NCBI GenBank assembly: GCA_946188155.1
Contig: CAMHUC010000030.1
Coordinates: 1 to 38,616 of the forward strand
Direction: 5' to 3'
Source: an uncultured bacterium
Lineage (GTDB): Bacteria; Bacteroidota; Bacteroidia; Bacteroidales; Bacteroidaceae
Length of the DNA: 38,616 nt
The position numbers and the translations under genes are program-made. Positions within the stretch are counted from its first letter, which is position 1, and each line of letters starts with the position of its first letter. Below, piece by piece: positions 17,419-24,380 of this stretch. The notes under the pieces were generated by a model, which saw only the letters and a list, made by a program, of their open reading frames with translations, was not told the DNA's origin and did no database searches.

Positions 17419-18290
17419 AGCAGCTTACAATCAAAGAGACCGACCTCAGCAAGGCCAAGACCTGGAGCGAGTCTGTCTATCTGGACGATGACCTGCTGCT
17501 GACGGAACGCATCAACGAGGCCCCTATGCCCACGGAGCCTCGACGCATGAATTTCATCCTGATAGGCCTTTGCACGCGGGGCAGGGTGGAGTACCGTGTC
17601 GACACCCAGCAGCAGACCATCAATCCGGGCGACCTGCTCATCGTCAGTGAGCGCCACGTGGTGGACCACTACCAGCCGTCGCCCGACATGGAGGGGCTCT
17701 GCATGATTATGTCGATGCCGTTCTTCCACGAGATTATCCAGAACGTGCGCGACGTCAGTTCGCTCTTTCTCATCTCGCGAAGCCATCCCGTTATGACGCT
17801 CAAGCCAGAGGAGATGAGCACCTTCCGGGAATACTTCAACGTCATTCTCAGCAAAATCCGCGACGAGGGCAACCACTTCCGCAAAGACCTGATCCGCACA
17901 CTGCTGCTGGCCATGTTCTACGACCTGAGCAACGTCATCTACCGTGAGCGGCACAGCCCTGCCCGGCAGAAGCGTTCTGACGTCATCTTCTCACAGTTCA
18001 TCAAACTCGTAGAGGAGCACTGCGTCGTGGAACGGCGCGTCAGCTGGTACGCCCAGCAGTTGAACATCACGCCGAAATACCTCTCGGAGAGCGTGAAGGC
18101 GGCCAGCTCGCGCACGCCCAATGAGTGGATTGACAATTACGTGCTGATGGAGATGCGGCTACTGCTGAAGAACTCCAGTAAGACCATCAAGGAGATAGCG
18201 GCTGAGCTGCAGTTCCCCAACCAGAGCTTCATGGGCAAATATTTCCGTGAGCGCATGGGCATCAGCCCCACGCAGTATCGGAAGAGCTGA
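17412..18290 (+). CDS. AraC family transcriptional regulator
   Basis: A 292-residue regulator with an N-terminal cupin-like sensing domain (about 25-150, with INPGDLLIVSERHVV) and a C-terminal AraC DNA-binding domain (about 185-290). The two helix-turn-helices are RVSWYAQQLNITPKYLSESV and KTIKEIAAELQFPNQSFMGK, followed by the usual YFRERMGISPTQYRKS end. It overlaps the GH95 stop by 7 bp, so it is translated with the fucosidase and is the likely regulator of the LRR-GH95 unit, probably sensing a sugar. A repeat array starts 7 bp after its stop, with no hairpin terminator. Confidence 0.93.
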   Translation: MVKQLTIKETDLSKAKTWSESVYLDDDLLLTERINEAPMPTEPRRMNFILIGLCTRGRVEYRVDTQQQTINPGDLLIVSERHVVDHYQPSPDMEGLCMIMSMPFFHEIIQNVRDVSSLFLISRSHPVMTLKPEEMSTFREYFNVILSKIRDEGNHFRKDLIRTLLLAMFYDLSNVIYRERHSPARQKRSDVIFSQFIKLVEEHCVVERRVSWYAQQLNITPKYLSESVKAASSRTPNEWIDNYVLMEMRLLLKNSSKTIKEIAAELQFPNQSFMGKYFRERMGISPTQYRKS

Positions 18291-18296
18291 GGATTA

Positions 18297-18500
18297 TGTT
18301 TACGGTTTACAGTTTATAGTTTACAGTTTATAGTTTATAGTTTACAGTTTATAGTTTACAGTTTATAGTTTACAGTTTATAGTTTACAGTTTATAGTTTA
18401 CAGTTTATAGTTTACAGTTTATAGTTTACAGTTTATAGTTTACAGTTTATAGTTTACAGTTTATAGTTTACAGTTTACAGTTTATAGTTTACGGTTTATC
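18297..18500. repeat. 14-bp tandem repeat array (GTTTATAGTTTACA), one-armed element C
   Basis: About 14-15 units of GTTTATAGTTTACA, with GTTTACG variants at both edges, fill the whole gap between the convergent AraC and DUF3109 genes. The units match the arms of elements A and B, but no inverted arm or core is present. The array ends 3 bp before the DUF3109 stop codon. Confidence 0.95.
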
Positions 18501-18502
18501 GT

Positions 18503-19150
18503 TCAGAGGTATCCCTGATTCTTTAGTTCGGCCACTACCTCGAGGAGTTCCTGATACCAGGACTCTCCGAAGCGGCGGATGAGCGGCTCCTGTAGGAACT
18601 CGTACAGCCTGAGATTCTGCTCTATGCCCTTTGCCACGGCCATCTTGCACACAGCCCAGCGGTTGTAGTTCAGGGCTACGATACCATCGCCCACCAGCTT
18701 CTCGCGTATCGGGTAGAGCGCACAGCTGATAGGCTTGCAGAAACGGGTGCGGCCTTCCCTGTATGCCTTCTCCAGTGCGCACAGACAGCAGTCGGGCACC
18801 GTCAACTGTAACCCGTCAGCTGTCAACTGCAGACTGTCATAGTACGTAAACACACAGTCCTTGCCGCGCACGATGCTCGTCACCAGGTCACCCTCCTCGT
18901 CGGTATAGGCCACGCCCTGACGGTCGATGACGCTCTGCGCCGATGCCGACAGGTCCTGCCATACGGCATCCACGCATTCCTCTATCTCGGCAATCTCCTC
19001 CATCGTCACCGGAGCACCGGCATCGCCCTCCACACAGCACTGGCCCTTGCAGACCGTCAGGTCGCAGCAGAATTTCTCCGTCAATATCTCCGACGACAGC
19101 AGTACGTCGCCCACCTGTAGGATTGGGGGCAGTATCTTCTTCTCACTCAT
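18503..19150 (-). CDS. DUF3109 cysteine-rich protein
   Basis: A 215-residue protein matching the DUF3109 (YkgJ-like) cysteine pattern: EKFCCDLTVCKGQCCVEGDAG near residues 26-46, DCCLCALEKAYREG after 118, and CKPISCALYPIR near 138-149. The eight or so Cys suggest a metal or Fe-S site; the function is not established. Residues about 104-118 (SLQLTADGLQLTV) look inserted relative to the family, because the CVFTYYD strand normally runs within a few residues into the next Cys pair. The insertion is a short DNA repeat. It starts 4 bp after ung, so the two are probably co-transcribed. Confidence 0.88.
   Translation of the reverse strand: MSEKKILPPILQVGDVLLSSEILTEKFCCDLTVCKGQCCVEGDAGAPVTMEEIAEIEECVDAVWQDLSASAQSVIDRQGVAYTDEEGDLVTSIVRGKDCVFTYYDSLQLTADGLQLTVPDCCLCALEKAYREGRTRFCKPISCALYPIREKLVGDGIVALNYNRWAVCKMAVAKGIEQNLRLYEFLQEPLIRRFGESWYQELLEVVAELKNQGYL
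18798..18839 (-). repeat. in-frame CAGTTGACAG-type repeat in the DUF3109 gene
   Basis: On the coding strand the segment reads as near-repeats of CTGCAGTTGACAG / CTGACGGGTTACAGTTGAC and encodes the doublet LQLTADGLQLTV. It lies between two conserved blocks of the protein and keeps the frame. Confidence 0.7.
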
Positions 19151-19154
19151 CTTG

Positions 19155-19832
19155 TTACCAATCTATCGGCGTTATGCCCATTTCCTCAAGATACTGGTTG
19201 CAGCGCGAGAACTGATGCTGGCCGAACCACCCCCCACGGTTGGCGGAGAGCGGTGAGGGGTGTACCGACTCCAGTACCAGGTTGCGCGATTTGTCAATCA
19301 TGTACGCCTTGCCGCGGGCAAAGCCGCCCCAAAGCATATACACGATATGCTCCCGGCGGGAGGCCAGTGCCTGGATGGCGGCATCGGTGAACTTCTGCCA
19401 TCCCAGCGTGGCGTGGCTGTTGGCCATGTGGGCCCTCACCGTCAGAGTGGCATTCAGCAGCAGCACGCCCTGCTCTGCCCAGCGCGTCAGGTTGCCCGAG
19501 GCCGGGACGGGCTTGCCCAAGTCGGCCTCTATCTCCTTGAAGATGTTCTGCAGCGACGGTGGAAACATCACTCCGTCCTGTACTGAGAAGCTCAGGCCGT
19601 GGGCCTGCCCGGGTTCATGGTAGGGGTCCTGCCCGATGATGACAACCTTCACCTTGTCGAACGGACAAAGGTTGAAGGCGTTGAAGATCAGCCGCCCCGG
19701 CGGGTAGCAGGTGGTCTGCCGGTACTCCCGCCTCACGGCTGCAGTCAGTTCTCCGAAGTAGGGCTTCTCGAATTCGCCCTGCAGCTGTGCCTTCCACGAA
19801 GGCTCTATCTGTACGTTCGTCTGTCCTTGCAT
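19155..19832 (-). CDS. ung: uracil-DNA glycosylase (family 1)
   Basis: Removes uracil from DNA as the first step of base-excision repair. From ATG 19832 (MQGQTNVQIEPSW) it has 225 residues, the normal family length. Catalytic motif GQDPYHEPGQAHGLSFSV contains the water-activating Asp; LLLNATLTVRA and the motif HPSPLSANRG, with its catalytic His, are present. The open frame extends upstream to another Met, but those 20 residues overlap a TAACTTTG promoter box, so the shorter start is chosen. The predicted transcript start falls almost at the ATG, hinting at a leaderless or very short leader mRNA. DUF3109 follows 4 bp after its stop. Confidence 0.96.
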   Translation of the reverse strand: MQGQTNVQIEPSWKAQLQGEFEKPYFGELTAAVRREYRQTTCYPPGRLIFNAFNLCPFDKVKVVIIGQDPYHEPGQAHGLSFSVQDGVMFPPSLQNIFKEIEADLGKPVPASGNLTRWAEQGVLLLNATLTVRAHMANSHATLGWQKFTDAAIQALASRREHIVYMLWGGFARGKAYMIDKSRNLVLESVHPSPLSANRGGWFGQHQFSRCNQYLEEMGITPIDW

Positions 19833-19837
19833 GGATG

Positions 19838-19845
19838 CAAAGTTA
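19838..19845 (-). promoter_or_regulatory. -7 box of the ung-DUF3109 unit
   Basis: TAACTTTG on the minus strand lies only 5 bp before the ung ATG. With the usual 6-8 nt to the start point, transcription would begin at about the start codon. No clear -33 element is seen. Confidence 0.5.
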
Positions 19846-19895
19846 CACATTTTTTGGGGAATAACCGCACGGACTGTAGAATTTAACGTCATTTA

Positions 19896-19930
19896 CATAA
19901 AAGATGCCGCTACTCTCTCGAGCAGCGGCA
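19896..19930 (-). terminator. intrinsic terminator of the predicted small RNA
   Basis: A 10-11 bp stem (GCCGCTGCTC pairing with GAGTAGCGGC, one mismatch, closed by an extra T-A pair) with a 4-nt loop is followed on the minus strand by TCTTTTAT. It lies upstream of the ung promoter, so it closes a transcript other than ung. Confidence 0.75.
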
Positions 19931-20131
19931 CCAAAAAAGCCTATGTTTAACTAAAAATCCTTTTCTCTAAAAGAAATTTTCAGCCCACAAGGGCTAAAAA
20001 TTTGAAAGTTTAAATGGGAGCTTCACAGCGACCACCTGTTATCCTACAGTTGAAAACTTTCTTTTACCAATAACTAAAAACCTAAAACTATAAATATTAC
20101 TACTAACCTAAAACAATCTATTAACCTTTTG
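19897..20131 (-). ncRNA. predicted free-standing small RNA, about 235 nt
   Basis: A consensus promoter at 20168-20138 and a hairpin-T terminator at 19930-19896 bracket about 235 nt with no meaningful reading frame. Inside, on the RNA strand, lie a strong stem ATTTTTAGCCC-TTGT-GGGCTGAAAAT and a long-range helix GAAAGTTT / AAACTTTC. That helix encloses a small stem CTGT-AGGATA-ACAG and a GC-richer loop (GGTGGTCGCTGTGAAGCTCC). A direct repeat TTTTTAGTTA flanks the fold. Promoter, order-level host and terminator agree with the layout of the Rfam class Bacteroidales-1, and a 6S-type RNA is another option, but I cannot confirm either. It does not look like SRP RNA, tmRNA or RNase P. Confidence 0.7.
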
Positions 20132-20137
20132 ACGATG

Positions 20138-20168
20138 CAAAGGTACGGCGAAAAATCGGATCTCGCAA
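20138..20168 (-). promoter_or_regulatory. promoter of the predicted small RNA
   Basis: TTGC (20168-20165), a 19-bp spacer and TACCTTTG (20145-20138) on the minus strand. The nearest minus-strand gene (ung) has its own promoter box beyond a terminator, so this promoter serves the small RNA. Confidence 0.75.
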
Positions 20169-20260
20169 GACTTTAGGCATAATAAGTGTATAAAAACCCA
20201 CTATTCTTGACGTAAATCAAGGCTTTGTGTGCGGAAACACTAAATATTTACCCATTTTCC

Positions 20261-20291
20261 TTTGTTTTTTGCAGAACTTAGTGTAACTTTG
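20261..20291 (+). promoter_or_regulatory. promoter of the DUF4359 gene
   Basis: TTTG (20261-20264), a 19-bp spacer and TAACTTTG (20284-20291) form a full consensus promoter 28 bp before the ATG at 20320. Confidence 0.85.
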
Positions 20292-20319
20292 CACCCATTA
20301 ATAAGCAAGGTATATCAAA

Positions 20320-20907
20320 ATGAAGAAACTACTGGTAATTATCATCCTGTTGCTCGTGGCCGTGCTCATGACCATGACCGTTCCCGACAAACAGAAGCAC
20401 AAGGAGGCCATGATGGAGGCCATCAATGAGTATGTGGAGGAGGAAGCCACCGAGAAGCTGGGCGACAACGTGCTGGCCAAGCTTGGAAAAGGCGTCATCG
20501 TGAAAACTATCGAGACGGCCTTGAACTCGAAGTTGAAGATTGACAATTACTACCTCTTTAATAAGACGTACGTGAGGCTCGAAGGCGAGAACCAGATGCT
20601 CTCTCTGGGCATGTTCGGTCATGTATTCACCTTCGACAAGGAGATGCTGCGCGAGAAGCTGGAGGAGTCGATGAAGGCCAAGGAGGAGGCCAAGAGCGAG
20701 AAGGAGGCCGCCAAGGCGAGTGCCAAGGAGCTGAAGCGCCTGCAGAAGGAGCAGAAGAAGCGCGAGAAGGAGCTGGCCAAGGAGGCAAAGCGCAAGGCCA
20801 AAGAAGCCAAAAAGGAAGCCAAGCGTAAGGCCAAAGAGGAGAAGCGCCGCGCCAAGGAGGCTGAGAAGGAGGCCCGCCGCCTGGCCAAGGAAGCTGCTAA
20901 GGGGTAG
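20320..20907 (+). CDS. DUF4359-like membrane-anchored protein with Lys/Ala-rich coiled coil
   Basis: A 195-residue protein. Residues 3-20 are an N-terminal hydrophobic segment (KLLVIIILLLVAVLMTMTV) that could be a signal anchor. About 22-105 resemble DUF4359 (VPDKQKHKEAMMEAINEY ... YYLFNKTYVRLEGENQMLSLGMFGHVF). The last 90 residues are a highly charged helix of AKE/AKR/EAKKEAK repeats, predicted as a long single helix or coiled coil. The function is unknown. Gene-end DNA is correspondingly repetitive (aaggccaag). Element B and the glycosyltransferase pair follow on the same strand with no terminator or new promoter visible. Confidence 0.82.
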   Translation: MKKLLVIIILLLVAVLMTMTVPDKQKHKEAMMEAINEYVEEEATEKLGDNVLAKLGKGVIVKTIETALNSKLKIDNYYLFNKTYVRLEGENQMLSLGMFGHVFTFDKEMLREKLEESMKAKEEAKSEKEAAKASAKELKRLQKEQKKREKELAKEAKRKAKEAKKEAKRKAKEEKRRAKEAEKEARRLAKEAAKG

Positions 20908-20912
20908 TTGAT

Positions 20913-21039
20913 GGTTTATAGTTTATAGTTTATGGTTTATAGTTTATGGTTTATAGTTTATGGTTTATAGATGAATACCTTGCAAGCCGGTCAGACAGCA
21001 GAAGTAATCAGCTATAAACTATAAACCATAAACTATAAC
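20913..21039. repeat. hairpin-forming repeat element B (GTTTATRG arms)
   Basis: The left arm (20913-20970) is GGTTTATAGTTTAT in tandem. The right arm (21011-21039) is the inverse (CTATAAACTATAAACC). A core of about 40 nt starts GATGAATACCTT and ends AGTAATCAG, and the core edges are themselves nearly inverse to each other (TAGATGAATAC against TAGCTGATTAC). Same architecture and junction sequence as element A at 1690-1812. Confidence 0.88.
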
Positions 21040-21053
21040 TAAAACAGATAAAG

Positions 21054-22310
21054 ATGAAAGTCCTGATAGTCAATACAAGTGAGCGGACGGGTGGGGCAGC
21101 CGTTGCTGCCAACCGCCTGATGAAGGCGCTGAACAACAACGGCGTGAAGGCTCGTATGCTGGTGCGCGACAAGGAGACGGATGCGCTGACAGTTACCGGG
21201 CTGTCAAAGTCGGTATTCTCGCAGCGCCACTTCCTCTGGGAGAGACTCGTCGTGTTCAGTCGTCTGCACTTCCAGCGCAAGCACCTCTTCGAGATCGACA
21301 TCGCCAACAGCGGCTTCGACATCACGCGGCTCAGAGAGTTCCAGGAGGCCGACGTCATCCACCTGCACTGGATCAACCAGGGCATGCTCTCACTGAGCGG
21401 CATCCGCAAGATTCTCGACTCGGGCAAGCCCGTGGTATGGACCATGCACGACATCTGGCCCGCCACCGCCATCTGCCACCTGACGCTCGACTGCCGTAAG
21501 TTCACCACGCAGTGCAGCAACTGCAAGTATCTGCCGGGTGGAGGGGGCAGTAGCGACCTGGCCTCCGCCGTGTGGCGAAGGAAACAGCAGATGGTGGCCG
21601 ACGAGAGCATCTACTACGTGGCGTGCAGCCACTGGCTGGAGCGCGAGGCCAAGGCCAGTGCCCTGCTGCGGGGGCAGAAGATAACGAGCATACCCAACCC
21701 CATCGACACGCATACATATAAAAGAGGTGACAAGCTGGCGGCACGCCGACAGCTGGGGTTGCCAGAGGAGCGGCGGCTCGTGCTGTTCGTCTCGCAGCGC
21801 GTCACCAACCGCTACAAGGGCATGGACTATCTCATCGAGGCCTGCCGGCAGCTGAGCGGCACCGGCTACGAGGTGGTCATCCTGGGCGGACATGCCGAGG
21901 AGGTGGTGGAGCAGCTGCCGCTGAAGGCTCACGCGCTGGGCTATGTCAGCGACGAGCAGCGCATCGTCACCATCTATCAGGCGGTCGATGTGTTCGTGCT
22001 TCCCTCGTTGTCGGAGAACCTTCCCAACACCATCATGGAGGCGATGGCATGCGGCGTGCCCTGCGTGGGATTCAAGGTGGGGGGCATCCCCGAGGAGATA
22101 GACCACCGGCAGAACGGCTATGTGGCCGACTACCGCAATGCCGACGACTTGGCACGCGGCATCCGCTGGGTGCTCGAAGAATCCGACTATGACCAGCTGT
22201 GCAACCGTGCCGTTCACAAGGTGGCGCAGCACTACTCCCAGCAGAGCGTGGCACTGAAATATCTCGATGTCTACCAGCAGGCAATGGCCTTTAAGCACTA
22301 TAAGCTATGA
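21054..22310 (+). CDS. glycosyltransferase family 4
   Basis: A 418-residue GT-B fold enzyme, probably transferring a sugar from a nucleotide donor onto a cell-surface glycan. The N-terminal half (1-190) has MKVLIVNTSERTGGAAVAANR and DVIHLHWINQG. A Cys-containing insert (CHLTLDCRKFTTQCSNC) near 143-160 resembles that of colanic-type GT4 enzymes. The C-terminal half has LVLFVSQRVTNRYKGMDYLI, VVILGGHAEEV and the donor-site motif FVLPSLSENLPNTIMEAMACG (E of SEN and E of MEA). The stop overlaps the next gene by ATGA. Acceptor and sugar are unknown. The isolated pair is not inside a recognisable capsule cluster. Confidence 0.92.
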   Translation: MKVLIVNTSERTGGAAVAANRLMKALNNNGVKARMLVRDKETDALTVTGLSKSVFSQRHFLWERLVVFSRLHFQRKHLFEIDIANSGFDITRLREFQEADVIHLHWINQGMLSLSGIRKILDSGKPVVWTMHDIWPATAICHLTLDCRKFTTQCSNCKYLPGGGGSSDLASAVWRRKQQMVADESIYYVACSHWLEREAKASALLRGQKITSIPNPIDTHTYKRGDKLAARRQLGLPEERRLVLFVSQRVTNRYKGMDYLIEACRQLSGTGYEVVILGGHAEEVVEQLPLKAHALGYVSDEQRIVTIYQAVDVFVLPSLSENLPNTIMEAMACGVPCVGFKVGGIPEEIDHRQNGYVADYRNADDLARGIRWVLEESDYDQLCNRAVHKVAQHYSQQSVALKYLDVYQQAMAFKHYKL

Positions 22311-23128
22311 TCAGAATCACCTACGTCACCATCACCTATAATGCTGCCAGCGTGCTGGCGCGCACCCTCGACAGCATCCTGGAGCAGGACTATCCCAAGA
22401 TTACCCACCTGATTATCGACGGGGCCTCGACCGATGGCACACTCGCGATGGTCGAAGACTATATCAAGCGTTCGAACGCCGCTGGCAACGGCCACCGCAT
22501 ACAGCTATCGTCAGAGCCTGACAAGGGCATCTACGATGCCATGAACAAGGGCCTGCGCAGCATCGACGGCACCTACGTGTGCTTTCTCAATGCGGGCGAC
22601 TTCCTGCCGACACCCGACACTGCCAGTCAGATAGTCAAGGCAGTAGCCAAATCTCAAACCTCAAATCTCAAATCTCAACTTTCAACTCTCCCCGCCGTGC
22701 TCTATGGCGATACCGACATCGTCGACCGTGAAGGCCGTTTCCTCCGTCACCGCCGCCTGTCGCCGCCAGAGGGTCTCACGTGGCGCTCGTTCCGGCAGGG
22801 TATGCTCGTATGCCATCAGGCTTTCTATGCCCGGACTGACTTTGCCATCGACAACAACTACGACACGCGCTACCGTTACTCAGCCGACGTGGACTGGTGC
22901 ATCCGCATCATGAAGGCTGCCGAGAAGGAAGGTGTGCCGATGCTGAACCTGCACATGGTGGTGGCCAACTACTTGGAGGACGGACAGACGACGCTCCACC
23001 ACCGCCAGTCGCTCTGGGAGCGCTACCGGGTGATGGAGCGTCACTACGGTCGCATACAGACTTTCCTGCTGCACTGCTGGTTCGCAGTGCGTGCGCTCAT
23101 CTTCTCACTCAGGAAACTCATACACTAA
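22307..23128 (+). CDS. glycosyltransferase family 2
   Basis: A 273-residue GT-A enzyme. The nucleotide-binding start YVTITYNAASVLARTLDSIL, the DGASTDGT loop, the donor/metal region VCFLNAGDFL (AGD in place of the classic DxD) and the acceptor-side VDWCIRIMKAAEKEG are visible. Residues about 115-128 (QTSNLKSQLS) are a low-complexity insertion encoded by an imperfect AATCTCAA repeat, just before the VLYGDTDIVD strand. It is translationally coupled to the GT4 gene (ATGA). Its last 24 bp overlap the convergent minus-strand gene. Soluble or peripheral; a final hydrophobic-basic helix (FAVRALIFSLRKLIH) could touch the membrane. Confidence 0.92.
   Translation: MIRITYVTITYNAASVLARTLDSILEQDYPKITHLIIDGASTDGTLAMVEDYIKRSNAAGNGHRIQLSSEPDKGIYDAMNKGLRSIDGTYVCFLNAGDFLPTPDTASQIVKAVAKSQTSNLKSQLSTLPAVLYGDTDIVDREGRFLRHRRLSPPEGLTWRSFRQGMLVCHQAFYARTDFAIDNNYDTRYRYSADVDWCIRIMKAAEKEGVPMLNLHMVVANYLEDGQTTLHHRQSLWERYRVMERHYGRIQTFLLHCWFAVRALIFSLRKLIH
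22650..22690 (+). repeat. in-frame CAAATCTCAA repeat in the GT2 gene
   Basis: Four to five imperfect copies of AATCTCAA / CCTCAAATCTC encode QTSNLKSQLSTL between two conserved GT2 blocks. Neighbouring DNA is not repetitive. Confidence 0.8.
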
Positions 23129-24379
23129 ATATTGCGCCCCGGAATCGACGGGGTAGTTGGTGAGCCGCCCGGAGCGAGTCACAAACGAGATGACGCCGCT
23201 GTAGATGCCCCGGCCGAAGGTGTACTGTCCATTGTAGATGTTGATGTAGTGCAGTCGGCGGGCGTCGTAGTCGAGCAGCCGCTCGGTGTCGTTGACGGGT
23301 ATGCCGTCGATCAGCACCAGTGTCGGGCTGATGGCGTTGTAGTCGTCGTAGTCCCTGCGTATAAACAGGCGGGTGGCGTCGTCAACTTTCCTCTTCGTGA
23401 TTTCTATGACGTATTCAAGCAGTGCCTCGCGGATGGTGAGGAACTGTCGGTACTCGTCGAGGTTGTAGGTCTTGTCGGGCTTGATGCCAAACAGCTGGTC
23501 GTCATAGCCCAGCGGCACCACCTCCTCGGCCGTCTCGTCGGCATGGTCGCCTATCTGCAGCTCCCGCTTGCGTGGCGCGATGGCCATCTGGTGGCGCTGC
23601 ATGTCGAGCGAGCGGGCTTCCACCTCGCTGCGCCGGTAGTGGAACACGAGGCCGGGCAGTCGCCGGGGGAGCAGCGAGGCAAAGGGGCTGACCATCGCCA
23701 CGGGCAGACTGGCCCCCGTCGTGGTCTGGGCCTCGATCACCAGTGGCAGCTTCCCGCCGATGCCGTAGGTGTAGAACACGGCCGTCGTGTCGTCGGTCAT
23801 CTTCCCCTCGAAATAGTGTATCTGCTTGCCTACGACGCTCAGCGTAGGCCGGATCTGGTCGCGGCTGAAGGCAGGGCCGTCGGCAGTACGCCCGATGCGG
23901 GCCTTGATGATGTGACCCTCCGTCTCGCGAACGTCGGCCGACTTCGTGCCGTCCATAAGGGCACCGTCGCCCGCCGCCTCCTCCGCGTAGCTCAGCGAGT
24001 CGGGCCGCGTTGTGGCAACCCACTGGATGGCGTCGTCGGCACTCTTGCGCAGCGGGTTGACCACGGCGACCAGCCGCTGTTCGGCACGGCTGTCGTGGCG
24101 CGTATATACCGACAGGGCGTAGTAGCCGCTGTGCAGCTCCTGGGGCAGCTCCACCGTGCCCACGCCCTTCCCCTGGCGGAGGGCTACCGCCGTACCGGCC
24201 ACCAGACCGTTGACGTCGCACAGCTCGGCGTATGCTATCAGCGCGTCGTCGGCAGTGATGCTGATGGTCATCGCCTCGCCTGCCAGATACCATGTGCGGT
24301 CTGTCTCTACGCTTGCGGCCGGGGTGCTGAGCGCGAGCGCCATCGCGGCCATCAGTGATATTATTCTGTACTTTCTCAT
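23105..24379 (-). CDS. secreted macroglobulin-like / TonB plug-like protein
   Basis: A 424-residue protein with a signal peptide (about 1-22). Residues 25-110 look like an MG/Ig-type domain (RTWYLAGEAMTISITADD). The C-terminal third resembles a TonB-receptor plug without a barrel: TLVLIDGIPVNDTERLLDYDARRLHYINIYNG ... IYSGVISFVTRSG matches the shape of plug motifs. Such proteins often follow DUF4249 lipoproteins in Bacteroidetes operons. It begins 1 bp after the DUF4249 stop and is the last gene of the minus-strand starch unit; its end overlaps the convergent GT2 gene by 24 bp. A role in assembling or gating the neighbouring receptor is a guess. Confidence 0.78.
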   Translation of the reverse strand: MRKYRIISLMAAMALALSTPAASVETDRTWYLAGEAMTISITADDALIAYAELCDVNGLVAGTAVALRQGKGVGTVELPQELHSGYYALSVYTRHDSRAEQRLVAVVNPLRKSADDAIQWVATTRPDSLSYAEEAAGDGALMDGTKSADVRETEGHIIKARIGRTADGPAFSRDQIRPTLSVVGKQIHYFEGKMTDDTTAVFYTYGIGGKLPLVIEAQTTTGASLPVAMVSPFASLLPRRLPGLVFHYRRSEVEARSLDMQRHQMAIAPRKRELQIGDHADETAEEVVPLGYDDQLFGIKPDKTYNLDEYRQFLTIREALLEYVIEITKRKVDDATRLFIRRDYDDYNAISPTLVLIDGIPVNDTERLLDYDARRLHYINIYNGQYTFGRGIYSGVISFVTRSGRLTNYPVDSGAQYLVYEFPE

Positions 24380-24380
24380 C

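Noticed and set aside
7801..18500. CRISPR arrays at 7801-7967 and 18297-18500
   Set aside because: Units are contiguous 14-16 bp tandem repeats with no spacers, and no cas genes are nearby.
20619..20888. Minus-strand frame opposite the Lys/Ala-rich tail of the DUF4359 protein
   Set aside because: Mirror of the AAG/GAG-rich repeat; gives a Leu/Ser/Phe repeat by codon complement only.
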